Of a DNA stretch of 64,000 bases, positions 1-7,045 are shown one piece after another. The notes beneath the pieces are model-generated. The model was not told the origin of the DNA. It saw only the letters and a list, made by a program, of their open reading frames with translations, and did no database searches. The first letter of the stretch is position 1. Each line of letters opens with the position of its first letter. This DNA is from Kribbella jiaozuonensis (GTDB lineage Bacteria; Actinomycetota; Actinomycetes; Propionibacteriales; Kribbellaceae), in the NCBI RefSeq assembly GCF_005233875.1, contig NZ_SZPZ01000003.1:924489-988488 (forward strand). Reading direction: 5' to 3'. The position numbers and the translations under genes are program-made.

Positions 1-1298
1 ACAGCCATCGGCACGACCACGCGACGTTCTCGCCGGCCGGCGTACCGCGGGTGCTGGCACGGCCGACCTCGACCGCCGAGGTTGTCGAGGTCCTGCAGGC
101 CGCTCGGGACTTCGGCGTACCGGTTGTCACGCAGGGCGCGCGGACCGGGTTGTCGGGGGCGGCCAACGCGATCGACGGCTGCTTGCTGCTGTCGACCGCG
201 CGGATGAACCAGATCCTCGAGGTCTCGGTCGAGGACCAGGTCGCCGTGGTCCAGCCGGGGGTGGTGAACGCGGATCTCTCCCGGGCCGTGCTGGAGAGGG
301 AACTGTTCTACCCGCCGGATCCGTCGTCGTGGGAGATGTCCACGATCGGCGGCAACATCGCGACCAACGCGGGCGGCTTGTGCTGTGTGAAGTACGGCGT
401 GACGTCGGACTTCGTGCGCGGTCTGGAGGTCGTGCTCGCGTCGGGCGAGGTCGTTCGCACCGGTCGCCGGGCGGCGAAGGGCGTCGCCGGGTACGACCTG
501 ACCCGATTGATCGTCGGCTCCGAAGGCACGTTGGGCGTGGTCACGGAGGCGACGCTGTCGTTGCGTCCGGCGCCTGAGGCCGCGCTGACGGCGGCTGCGA
601 CGTTCCGCTCGATCGAGGACGGGATCGCGGCTGCCGCGGCGGTGATGGCATCGGGACTGCGGCCGTCGTTGCTGGAGTTCCTCGACCAACCGACGGTGCG
701 GGCGATCCAGGACTACCGCGACATGGGTCTTCCGGGTGATGTCGGCTCGATGCTGCTCGCCCAGTCCGATCGCGGGCCTCGTGCGGCCGACGACGTTGCG
801 CGCATCGCGGCGATCTGCGTAGAGCACGGCGCGATCGAGGTCGCGGAGGCGTCGGACGTCGAGGAGTCGCGGATGCTGCTCGAGGCGCGGCGGCTGGTCA
901 ACTCCGCGCTGGAGCCACTCGGGACCACACTGATCGACGATGTGTCCGTACCGCGTTCGCAGCTGGTTGCGTTGCTGCGTGGCATCGCCGAGATGGGCGA
1001 CAAGTACCAGGTGCTGATCTGTTGCCCAGGGCACGTAGGCGACGGGAACATGCACCCGACCGTGGTCTTCGACCGCAACGATCCGGCTGCCGAGGAGCGC
1101 GCGCTGGAAGCGTTCGGCGCCGTGATGGAGCTGGGTCTCCGCCTCGGCGGTACGATCACCGGCGAACACGGCATCGGCACGTTGAAGGCGCGTTGGCTGG
1201 AGACCGAGCTCGGGCCGGTCGGACTCGAGCTGCACCGGCGGATCAAGCACGCCTTCGACCCGGACAACCTGCTCAACCCCGGGAAGGTACTGCGGTGA
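1..1298 (+). CDS. FAD-binding oxidase, GlcD-like (5' end outside window)
   Basis: Flavoprotein of the glycolate/lactate oxidase (GlcD, FAD_binding_4 plus FAD-oxidase C) type, expected to oxidise a 2-hydroxy acid. The reading frame is open to the left edge and the upstream residues (HDHATFSPAG) continue the usual N-terminus, so the GTG at 51 is not the true start. Visible are the FAD-binding stretch with MSTIGGNIATNAGG and YDLTRLIVGSEGTLG, and the C-terminal cap ending GEHGIGTLK and NLLNPGKVL. The stop overlaps the GTG start of the fucosidase gene (GTGA), which suggests one transcript. The substrate cannot be told from sequence. Confidence 0.85.
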   Translation, partial: SHRHDHATFSPAGVPRVLARPTSTAEVVEVLQAARDFGVPVVTQGARTGLSGAANAIDGCLLLSTARMNQILEVSVEDQVAVVQPGVVNADLSRAVLERELFYPPDPSSWEMSTIGGNIATNAGGLCCVKYGVTSDFVRGLEVVLASGEVVRTGRRAAKGVAGYDLTRLIVGSEGTLGVVTEATLSLRPAPEAALTAAATFRSIEDGIAAAAAVMASGLRPSLLEFLDQPTVRAIQDYRDMGLPGDVGSMLLAQSDRGPRAADDVARIAAICVEHGAIEVAEASDVEESRMLLEARRLVNSALEPLGTTLIDDVSVPRSQLVALLRGIAEMGDKYQVLICCPGHVGDGNMHPTVVFDRNDPAAEERALEAFGAVMELGLRLGGTITGEHGIGTLKARWLETELGPVGLELHRRIKHAFDPDNLLNPGKVLR

Positions 1299-2593
1299 TC
1301 GATCCGTCCGAGATCCGTCCGTCGGCGAGGCAGGTGGCGTGGCAGCGGCAGGAGCTGACGGCGTTCGTGCATTTCGGGCCGAATACGTTCACGGATCTCG
1401 AGTGGGGGACCGGCGTGGACGATCCGGCGGTGTTCGACCCGTCGGACCTGGACTGCGCTCAGTGGGTCGAGACCCTCGTGGCCGCGGGGTTCAAGAGTGT
1501 GATTCTGACGGCCAAGCACCACGACGGCTTCTGTCTGTGGCCGAGCAAGTACCTCCCGCATACCGTTGCCGCGAGCCCGTATACCGGTGATGTCGTGGCC
1601 GAGCTGTCAGAGGCGTGCAAGGCTGCCGGTCTTGGCTTCGGGATCTACCTGTCGCCCGCGGATCTCTATCAGGAGAAGGCGCCCGGCGGGTATTACGGCA
1701 ACGGCAGCCCAGCGGTCGAGTCGGTCATCGGCGAGTTCACGTACACGGTCGACGACTACAACCGGTTCTACTTGCAGCAATTGCACGAGTTGCTGACGTC
1801 GTACGGGCCGATCGCCGAGGTCTGGCTCGATGGCGCGAATCCGACCAGCAGCGCGCAGGCGTACGACTACGACGCCTGGTTCGATCTGATCCGGCGGCTG
1901 GCGCCCGACGCCACGATCGCGATCGGCGGCCCGGATGTGCGGTGGGTCGGGAACGAGGACGGGTTCGCGCGCGAGACCGAGTGGAGCGTCGTACCGTTCG
2001 CCGCCGGTCAGATGGTGGCCGAGCAGACGGCGCCTTCCGTTGCCGGACCCGATGAGCTGGCGCAGGCCGACGAGTTGCGGTGGTACCCGGCAGAGGTCGA
2101 TGTGTCGATCCGGCCGGGCTGGTTCTACCACGCGTCCGAGGATGCGGCGGTGAAGTCGTTGCCTGAGCTACTGGACATTTACCGCAAGTCGGTTGGGCGC
2201 AACGCCGTACTGCTGCTGAACATCCCGCCGGACCGGCGTGGACGGTTCGCTGACCCGGATGTGGCTGCGCTCTTGGAGTTCGGTGCGGCCATTCGGGAGT
2301 ACTACGGGACCGATCTGGTGCTGCCGGCAACGATCAACGTGCTGGACCTGCGCGAGAACATCGAGGCTGGGCAGCAGGTTGAGGAGTTCGCGGTCGACGC
2401 GCTGATCGACGGTTCGTGGGCGGAGATCGCTCGCGGCACGACGATCGGGTATCGCCGGCTGCTCACGTTGCCCGAGCCGATCGCGCCTGCCGACGTACGC
2501 CTCCGCATCCTCGCCAGCCGGGCCGAAGCGGCGGTTTCATTGTCCGTCCACTTCGACCCGGTGCTGGCTCAGTCAGCTGAGGCGGGAGATTGA
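1295..2593 (+). CDS. Alpha-L-fucosidase, GH29
   Basis: A 432-residue glycoside hydrolase family 29 enzyme that should release alpha-L-fucose from glycans. The motif LTAKHHDGFCLWPSKY is the classic GH29 active-site strand, and EVWLDGANP contains the Asp expected to be the nucleophile. There is no signal peptide, so it is probably cytoplasmic. The GTG start at 1295 overlaps the oxidase stop by 4 nt; a start further upstream would run through the oxidase gene. Its 3' end overlaps the convergent heparinase gene by 21 bp. It lacks an obvious C-terminal carbohydrate-binding module, although the last 90 residues may form a small beta-domain. Confidence 0.88.
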   Translation: MIDPSEIRPSARQVAWQRQELTAFVHFGPNTFTDLEWGTGVDDPAVFDPSDLDCAQWVETLVAAGFKSVILTAKHHDGFCLWPSKYLPHTVAASPYTGDVVAELSEACKAAGLGFGIYLSPADLYQEKAPGGYYGNGSPAVESVIGEFTYTVDDYNRFYLQQLHELLTSYGPIAEVWLDGANPTSSAQAYDYDAWFDLIRRLAPDATIAIGGPDVRWVGNEDGFARETEWSVVPFAAGQMVAEQTAPSVAGPDELAQADELRWYPAEVDVSIRPGWFYHASEDAAVKSLPELLDIYRKSVGRNAVLLLNIPPDRRGRFADPDVAALLEFGAAIREYYGTDLVLPATINVLDLRENIEAGQQVEEFAVDALIDGSWAEIARGTTIGYRRLLTLPEPIAPADVRLRILASRAEAAVSLSVHFDPVLAQSAEAGD

Positions 2594-4486
2594 GCCGCCC
2601 GCGGTGATGCCGATCGACGTGCGTACGCCGGCCACGGTCAGGTCGACGACGTACGTCGTACCGGACCAGCGGGTCGCGTACGTGACGGCGCCGGTGGCCT
2701 TGACCGGTGCGATGAACGACAGGATCGACGCCGTGGTGCCGGAGCGGGCGAACATCAGGGTCGGCGCCGACAGCCGGGTGTTGATGTTCGGGTAGGTCCA
2801 GCCCTGGATCGGCTTGGTCTGCGCCTGCTTGAGCAGGATCGCGCCGGGCGGCAGTGCCTGCCGGTACGGGACCTGGAACAGGATCGTCCGGGTGTCCTCG
2901 CCCGCCTTCGATGCCAGGGCGGTCGTCCGCGAGTACACGGTCGCCTTCTGGTCCGCGGGCAGGTGCCACAGGGTCTGGAACTGCTGCGCGGTCTTCGACG
3001 ACGCACGGTCGAGCGTGACGATCAGGTCCGGGTTGTTCAGCACCAGTACGGCGCGGACGCGGCTGATGCCGGGCCCGGGTACGTCGGAGAACTCGAAGAA
3101 GTCGGCGCCCGGCTTCACCTGGGACCTGGTCAGCTTGGTCGCGGGCAGCGTGTCGGCCGAGAGCGGCGTAGTCATCGCGCTGCTGGCGAACGGGCTCTTC
3201 GCCCAGGTCCGCCAGACGTCGTTCTGGTACCCGGCGTGGCCGCCGTCGATCAGGATGTCCCGCCCGCGGGCGGTGTAGGTGAGCGACGTGTGGTCGCTGT
3301 GACCGTGCAGCTGCCGTGTCGGCCCGTACCTGATGCTGTACGACGACTGGCCCGCGAAGTTGCCCCATCCGGAGCGGCCGAAGACGTAGCCCGCGGAGAA
3401 CATGCCGACGCGGTCGGTCGGGGCGACCCCGGTGGCGCCTTGCGAGCCGGCGTACTCGAGCGGGGTGCCGGCGACGGGCGCCGTACGGACGACCTCGGAG
3501 TCGCCGATCTGGTGCAGGTTGCCGAGTGAGTTCGTTGCCAGGGCGAGCCAGTTGGCCAGGAGCGTGCGGCGCGCGGTGATCGTCGTACCGGGGTCGGCGC
3601 CGCAGGCTCGCAGTACGTCGACGGCTCGGCCCCACAGGGAGTAGTTGAACTGCGCGTAGGCGGTCGACTGTTCGTTGGTCGAACCCTCGGCATCGATCGA
3701 GGTCGTGATGCCGGCGTTGAGGCGCTGCTGGGCGAGCGTCATGTAGTCGGTGCGGTCGAGCGTGCAGCCGACGCCGAACAGCGCGATGCTCTCGTCGGTG
3801 CCGTGGTTCCAGGCGCCGCTCCAGTTGTTGACCAGGAACTTCGCGTGGTCGAGCAGCGCCGCGTCGAGCCAGGCGTACTGCGTCGGCAGCGTGGTCACGT
3901 TCAGCCCGGCGAGGACTGCTTGCCGGGTGCAAATGATCACGTTGGTGCGATGCATCGTCGACTCCCAGGCGCCGACGTCACCCTTCCAGGAGTACGGATT
4001 GTCGCGGACCCAGTCGTGGACGATCGTCGTCACGTGGTCGATCGCGGCGGTGTCGCCCTGGCTGGCGGCCGTGATTCCTTGGCCCAGCCAACGAAGCGAG
4101 TGGAACCACATGTACCAGCTGGGATTGCCGTACGGGTTCAGCTTCCAGTTGATGTTTCCCTTGCCGTCGCCAACCTTGTACGGCTTGAACCCGCCCCAGG
4201 TATAGGTGTCCTGCATCACGGACGACAGCGGTGTTGCGTCGTCGACCGTGCTGAAACCCGGGCAGGTGTAGGTGCCACCTGCCGCCGTGGTGATCGCCTG
4301 GGCGCTCTTCGCGGCCACCGCGGTCGCCGGGACCACGTTCGTTGCCCCTGGCACGAACTGCGCCGCCTCAGGCTCCGGTAGATCCGCGGCGATCGCGATC
4401 CCCGGCCCGGTCTGAGCCGTCGCGACACCGGTGGTGCCGGCAAGGCCCGCAGTAACGAGCCCGAGCACCAGTAACCCTCTGATCAT
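2573..4486 (-). CDS. Secreted heparinase II/III family protein (copy 1)
   Basis: A 637-residue exported protein. It has a signal peptide (MIRGLLVLGLVTAGLAGTTG, ending near ATAQ), then an alpha/alpha-toroid domain (about 80-370, with ESTMHRTNVI and WNHGTDESIALFG) and a C-terminal beta-sandwich with LHGHSDHTSLTY and RDILIDGGHAGY. This is the architecture of heparinase II/III and alginate-lyase-like polysaccharide lyases. The ATG at 4486 has GGGGA a few nt upstream and begins the signal peptide. It is clearly paralogous to the protein encoded at 10287-12179. The substrate is unknown; a uronic-acid polysaccharide, possibly a self-made exopolysaccharide, is inferred. Confidence 0.85.
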   Translation of the reverse strand: MIRGLLVLGLVTAGLAGTTGVATAQTGPGIAIAADLPEPEAAQFVPGATNVVPATAVAAKSAQAITTAAGGTYTCPGFSTVDDATPLSSVMQDTYTWGGFKPYKVGDGKGNINWKLNPYGNPSWYMWFHSLRWLGQGITAASQGDTAAIDHVTTIVHDWVRDNPYSWKGDVGAWESTMHRTNVIICTRQAVLAGLNVTTLPTQYAWLDAALLDHAKFLVNNWSGAWNHGTDESIALFGVGCTLDRTDYMTLAQQRLNAGITTSIDAEGSTNEQSTAYAQFNYSLWGRAVDVLRACGADPGTTITARRTLLANWLALATNSLGNLHQIGDSEVVRTAPVAGTPLEYAGSQGATGVAPTDRVGMFSAGYVFGRSGWGNFAGQSSYSIRYGPTRQLHGHSDHTSLTYTARGRDILIDGGHAGYQNDVWRTWAKSPFASSAMTTPLSADTLPATKLTRSQVKPGADFFEFSDVPGPGISRVRAVLVLNNPDLIVTLDRASSKTAQQFQTLWHLPADQKATVYSRTTALASKAGEDTRTILFQVPYRQALPPGAILLKQAQTKPIQGWTYPNINTRLSAPTLMFARSGTTASILSFIAPVKATGAVTYATRWSGTTYVVDLTVAGVRTSIGITAGGSISRLS

Positions 4487-4600
4487 GCATTTCCCCACCC
4501 ACTCGCCCGCGGCCCCCCGGCCGGCGGTGACAGACCTGTACAACCGCCACGATGGTCAGCCGGTGGAGAAAGTTGCGATGAGTTCTGGTGAGTTTGATCA

Positions 4601-4635
4601 GCCGCCCGCCGTCTCCCCTGACGACGACGGGCGGC
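4601..4635 (-). terminator. Hairpin after the rtcB transcript
   Basis: GCCGCCCG (4601-4608) pairs perfectly with CGGGCGGC (4628-4635), 13 nt after the stop of the small Cys/His protein gene. There is no U-tract, so this is a candidate terminator or 3' stabiliser of the tRNA-HNH-rtcB transcript. Confidence 0.45.
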
Positions 4636-4647
4636 GTAACCGAGTGA

Positions 4648-4842
4648 CTACTCTTCGACGGAAACGACGCGGATCCAGTCGGAGCAGTCGGCCTCACACC
4701 ACACGTGATCACCCGCGTGCGCGATCCGATCACGCTGGACATGCCCGCAGGCGAGCTGAACCCGCCGCAACGCATGCCCCTGCTTCACCGGAGCACCGGT
4801 CCTACCGCCGGGCACCCGCTTCCTGTTCCTGAGGTCGGCCAT
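4648..4842 (-). CDS. Small Cys/His protein downstream of rtcB (64 aa)
   Basis: A basic protein of 64 residues beginning MADLRNRKRVPGGRTG. A C-terminal half with CGH (about residue 33) and CEADC could bind one zinc. The ATG at 4842 is preferred over the one 18 nt upstream because GAGGAGG lies 7 nt before it and the upstream ATG overlaps that ribosome-binding site. It begins 28 nt after the rtcB stop, so it is probably the last gene of the tRNA-HNH-rtcB unit and is followed by a hairpin. I do not recognise the family. A role as a small RNA- or ligase-binding accessory protein is only a guess from position and charge. Confidence 0.65.
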   Translation of the reverse strand: MADLRNRKRVPGGRTGAPVKQGHALRRVQLACGHVQRDRIAHAGDHVWCEADCSDWIRVVSVEE

Positions 4843-4870
4843 AGCCGGTCCTCCTCTCATTTGTTGTTGT

Positions 4871-6061
4871 TCAGCCCTTCACGCAGATGACCTGCTTGAG
4901 GTGGGCTACTACTTCGACCAGGTCGGCCTGAGCGGCGATGACCGAGTCGATGTCCTTGTAGGCGGCGGGGATCTCGTCGATCACCCCGGCGTCCTTGCGG
5001 GACTCGACGCCGCTGGTCTGGGCGACCAGGTCGTCGACCGTGTAGCGGCGCTTGGCCTCGTTGCGGCTCATCCGGCGGCCTGCCCCGTGAGAGGCCGAGT
5101 AGAACGAGCGTTGCGAGCCGAGTCCGCGAACGACGTACGAGCCGGTGCCCATCGACCCCGGGATCAGCCCGAGGTCCCCGAGCCCTGCGCGGATCGCACC
5201 CTTGCGGGTGACGAGCAGGTCGAGTCCGTCGATGTGCTCCTCGGCCACGTAGTTGTGGTGGCACGAGATCGGCTGCTCGAACTGCACCTCGACGGCGAAC
5301 GAGTCGCGCACCGCCTGCATCACCAGTGCGAGCATCACCGCGCGGTTGCGGGCGGCGTACTCCTGGGCCCAGGTGAGGTCGCGACGGTACGAGTCCATCT
5401 CCGGCGTACCGGACAGGAACACGGCCAGATCACGGTCCGGAAGGTCCGCGTTGTGCGGCAGCTCCCGGGCGATCCGGATGTGTCGCTCCGCGAGCTCCTT
5501 GCCGATGTTGCGGCTGCCGGAGTGCAGCATCAGCCAGACGCGGTCCTCGTCGTCGAGGCAGACCTCGATGAAGTGGTTGCCGCCGCCAAGCGATCCCATC
5601 TGCTGCTTGGCCTTGCGCTCGCGGTCCTGCACCCCGTCGTGCAGGCTCGTGAACGCACCCCACAGCCGGTCCCACGGGCGCGGGTCCAGGCCCAGCCGAC
5701 GTACGCCGACCGTGTCCTTGTGAGCCCGGAAGCCCACAGGTACGGCGGCCTCGATCCGGGAACGGATACGCGACAGGTCGTCCGGCAGATCCGAAGCCGT
5801 CAGCGAGGTCAGGACACCTTCCATCCCGCACCCGATGTCGACCCCGACCGCGGACGGCGACACGGCCTGGTACATCGCGATCACGGACCCGACGGTCGCG
5901 CCCTTGCCGAGGTGCACGTCCGGCATGACGCGAACCCCGTGCACCCACGGCAGTGCGGCAATGTTGCGCAGCTGCTGCAGGGCCCGCGCGCCTACCTCGT
6001 GCTCGTGCGCCCACATCAGTGTGGAGTTCTTGGCCCCACTCAACTCGATCGGAAACTCCAC
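4871..6061 (-). CDS. rtcB: RNA-splicing ligase RtcB
   Basis: A 396-residue GTP/Mn2+-dependent RNA ligase that joins 2',3'-cyclic phosphate (3'-P) and 5'-OH ends, as left by many tRNA anticodon nucleases. Diagnostic motifs are MPDVHLGKGATVGSVIA, VGVDIGCGME (metal Cys78), GGGNHFIEV, LHSGSRNIG, CHHNYV, SMGTGSYVV and YSASHGAGRR. In the last, His325 corresponds to the guanylylated nucleophile, so all catalytic residues appear intact. The GTG at 6061 is chosen because AAGGAGG lies just upstream and the product then starts at the family N-terminus; extending further would run into a tRNA gene. It lies 30 nt downstream of a tRNA-Gln-like gene. No archease or RtcA gene is nearby. Confidence 0.95.
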   Translation of the reverse strand: MEFPIELSGAKNSTLMWAHEHEVGARALQQLRNIAALPWVHGVRVMPDVHLGKGATVGSVIAMYQAVSPSAVGVDIGCGMEGVLTSLTASDLPDDLSRIRSRIEAAVPVGFRAHKDTVGVRRLGLDPRPWDRLWGAFTSLHDGVQDRERKAKQQMGSLGGGNHFIEVCLDDEDRVWLMLHSGSRNIGKELAERHIRIARELPHNADLPDRDLAVFLSGTPEMDSYRRDLTWAQEYAARNRAVMLALVMQAVRDSFAVEVQFEQPISCHHNYVAEEHIDGLDLLVTRKGAIRAGLGDLGLIPGSMGTGSYVVRGLGSQRSFYSASHGAGRRMSRNEAKRRYTVDDLVAQTSGVESRKDAGVIDEIPAAYKDIDSVIAAQADLVEVVAHLKQVICVKG

Positions 6062-6090
6062 GATTCCCCTCCTTGTTCGACGGCATGCAG

Positions 6091-6163
6091 CTGCCAGGGC
6101 AGGGCTCGAACCTGCGGGGCCTCGGGTCAGAACCGAGGGTGGGTCACCGTCGCCCACCTGGCA
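6091..6163 (-). tRNA. tRNA-Gln(CTG)-like with noncanonical D-arm
   Basis: The minus strand folds into a 7-bp acceptor TGCCAGG/CCTGGCA, a 5-bp anticodon stem CTCGG/CCGAG with loop TTCTGAC (anticodon CTG), a 5-nt variable loop and a perfect T-arm GCAGG-TTCGAGC-CCTGC. U1-A72 and discriminator G73 match bacterial glutamine tRNAs. The D-arm is odd: GGG/CCC pairs only if it starts one nucleotide early (position 9), leaving one nt after the acceptor stem and three (ACC) before the anticodon stem. CCA is not encoded. It lies between the HNH and rtcB genes. It could be functional with an unusual core, or a decoy or decayed copy. Confidence 0.75.
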
Positions 6164-6197
6164 TCGCGCGCCGCCGCGACACCGGATGGGTGTTGCG

Positions 6198-6644
6198 TCA
6201 GAGCGCTAACTCGGCACGGGAAGGGATCCAGGGCTGCCACAGCAGTGGCATGCCGGCCTCTTCCGGTGTTCGCGAGCCCTTCTTCTCGTTGCACTCGGAG
6301 TGCGCGGCGACGGCGTTCAGCCACTCGCCGCGTCCGCCCCGTGATCGTGGGACCACGTGGTCCATGGTGCTGGCGCCGGGCTTACCGCAGTACGCGCAGA
6401 GGTACTTGTCGCGCTTGAGTACGCCGGCGCGGGTGTACTGCAGCCGTCCCGATGCGTACCGCCACTTCATCACGACGTAGCGGACCAGACGCAGGACGCG
6501 GGGGAGGGGGAACGGTCCGATGCTGGCGCCGTCGTGGGCTTCCTCGACGACGGCGACCTCGCGGACGAGCATCCGGATGGCGTGCGGGATCGACACGACG
6601 TGCAACTGCTCGTACGAGGCGTTCAGAACGATCACACCGCTCAT
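6198..6644 (-). CDS. HNH endonuclease (148 aa) in the tRNA-rtcB locus
   Basis: Small HNH nuclease of the actinobacterial type whose N-terminus reads VIVLNASYE. The zinc/HNH module is at residues 83-123: CAYC, then STMDHVVPRSRGG (catalytic His96), Asn110, then HSECNEKKG. The usual second CxxC is HxxC here, so the zinc ligands would be C83, C86, H115 and C118. The ATG at 6644 has GGAGGA just upstream. The open frame continues further upstream through the tRNA genes but that part is not coding. It is flanked by tRNA-His and tRNA-Gln on the same strand. Whether it cuts DNA (mobility or defence) or structured RNA cannot be told. Confidence 0.88.
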   Translation of the reverse strand: MSGVIVLNASYEQLHVVSIPHAIRMLVREVAVVEEAHDGASIGPFPLPRVLRLVRYVVMKWRYASGRLQYTRAGVLKRDKYLCAYCGKPGASTMDHVVPRSRGGRGEWLNAVAAHSECNEKKGSRTPEEAGMPLLWQPWIPSRAELAL

Positions 6645-6728
6645 GTGGTTCCTCCTCCCTTCCAGTGTGCCCGACCGGGCCGCGCCGGGTCGGTGATGTC
6701 GGTGTCGGGTCAACAGATGTTCACTCAG

Positions 6729-6802
6729 GGTGTCCGGCGGGGCTCGAACCCGCTTTCTCCGGGGCCACGTCCCGGTGCATCGCCCGCTTCTGCTTCGGAC
6801 AC
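6729..6802 (-). tRNA. tRNA-His(GTG) with C33 and a weak D-arm
   Basis: On the minus strand a perfect acceptor GTGTCCG/CGGACAC, anticodon stem CCGGG/CCCGG with loop ACGTGGC, variable loop AGAAA and T-arm GCGGG-TTCGAGC-CCCGC define a tRNA with anticodon GTG and discriminator C73, the histidine identity base. Oddities: position 33 is C instead of the near-universal U, the D-stem has only 3 bp (GCA/TGC) with an 11-nt loop, and the encoded base at -1 is T, so the G-1 essential for HisRS is not encoded. CCA is not encoded. The 5' end is 2 nt from the discriminator base of tRNA-Arg. Confidence 0.78.
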
Positions 6803-6804
6803 AG

Positions 6805-6878
6805 CACGCCCGGCAGGATTCGAACCTGCACCCCCCGGCTTCGTAGGCCGGTGCTCTCTCCGGTTGAGCCACGGGCGT
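6805..6878 (-). tRNA. tRNA-Arg(ACG)
   Basis: Fully canonical cloverleaf on the minus strand: acceptor ACGCCCG/CGGGCGT, D-stem GCTC/GAGC with loop AACCGGAGA, anticodon stem CCGGC/GCCGG with loop CTACGAA (anticodon ACG, wobble A34 expected to become inosine), variable loop GGGGT, T-arm GCAGG-TTCGAAT-CCTGC, discriminator G. CCA is not encoded. Second tRNA of the array, immediately upstream of tRNA-His. Confidence 0.93.
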
Positions 6879-6881
6879 CCG

Positions 6882-6924
6882 GTGCCCTGCGCCGGATGTA
6901 CTGCGGATTTCCGTCACAGGGCAC
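6882..6924 (-). other. Hairpin element in the tRNA-Pro/tRNA-Arg spacer (distal)
   Basis: An 8-bp perfect inverted repeat (GTGCCCTG/CAGGGCAC at 6917-6924 and 6882-6889) encloses 27 nt containing a short CGGA/TCCG hairpin. It could be a processing signal or small structured RNA in the tRNA precursor. It has no T-loop or anticodon arm, so it is not a tRNA. Confidence 0.4.
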
Positions 6925-6930
6925 GCTTGC

Positions 6931-6969
6931 GGCGCCCGCTCGGCCGGTAGCAAGCATCCTGCGGGCGCC
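6931..6969 (-). other. Hairpin element in the tRNA-Pro/tRNA-Arg spacer (proximal)
   Basis: A 9-bp perfect inverted repeat GGCGCCCGC/GCGGGCGCC encloses 21 nt, directly abutting the CCA end of tRNA-Pro. It is strong enough to form an RNA stem in the precursor. No U-tract follows, so it is more likely a processing or structural element than a terminator. Confidence 0.4.
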
Positions 6970-7045
6970 TGGTCCAGCTGGGAGGACTCGAACCTCCGAT
7001 CTCCTCAACCCAAATGAGGTGGCCTTGCCGCTGGCCTACAGCTGG
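6970..7045 (-). tRNA. tRNA-Pro(TGG)
   Basis: Canonical cloverleaf: acceptor CCAGCTG/CAGCTGG, D-stem GGCC/GGCC with loop AGCGGCAA, anticodon stem CCTCA/TGAGG with loop TTTGGGT (anticodon TGG), variable AGATC, T-arm GGAGG-TTCGAGT-CCTCC, A73 and encoded CCA. C1-G72 and A73 fit bacterial proline tRNAs. First gene of the array and the only member with encoded CCA. Confidence 0.94.

Noticed and set aside
6645..6953. Upstream extension of the HNH protein
   Set aside because: The frame stays open but runs through tRNA-His and tRNA-Arg; a good ribosome-binding site marks the ATG at 6644.
6879..6969. Possible missing tRNA-Leu in the 91-nt spacer between tRNA-Pro and tRNA-Arg
   Set aside because: Length fits a type II tRNA, but there is no TTCRA T-loop, no anticodon arm and no acceptor pairing across the spacer. 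It folds as two separate hairpins.
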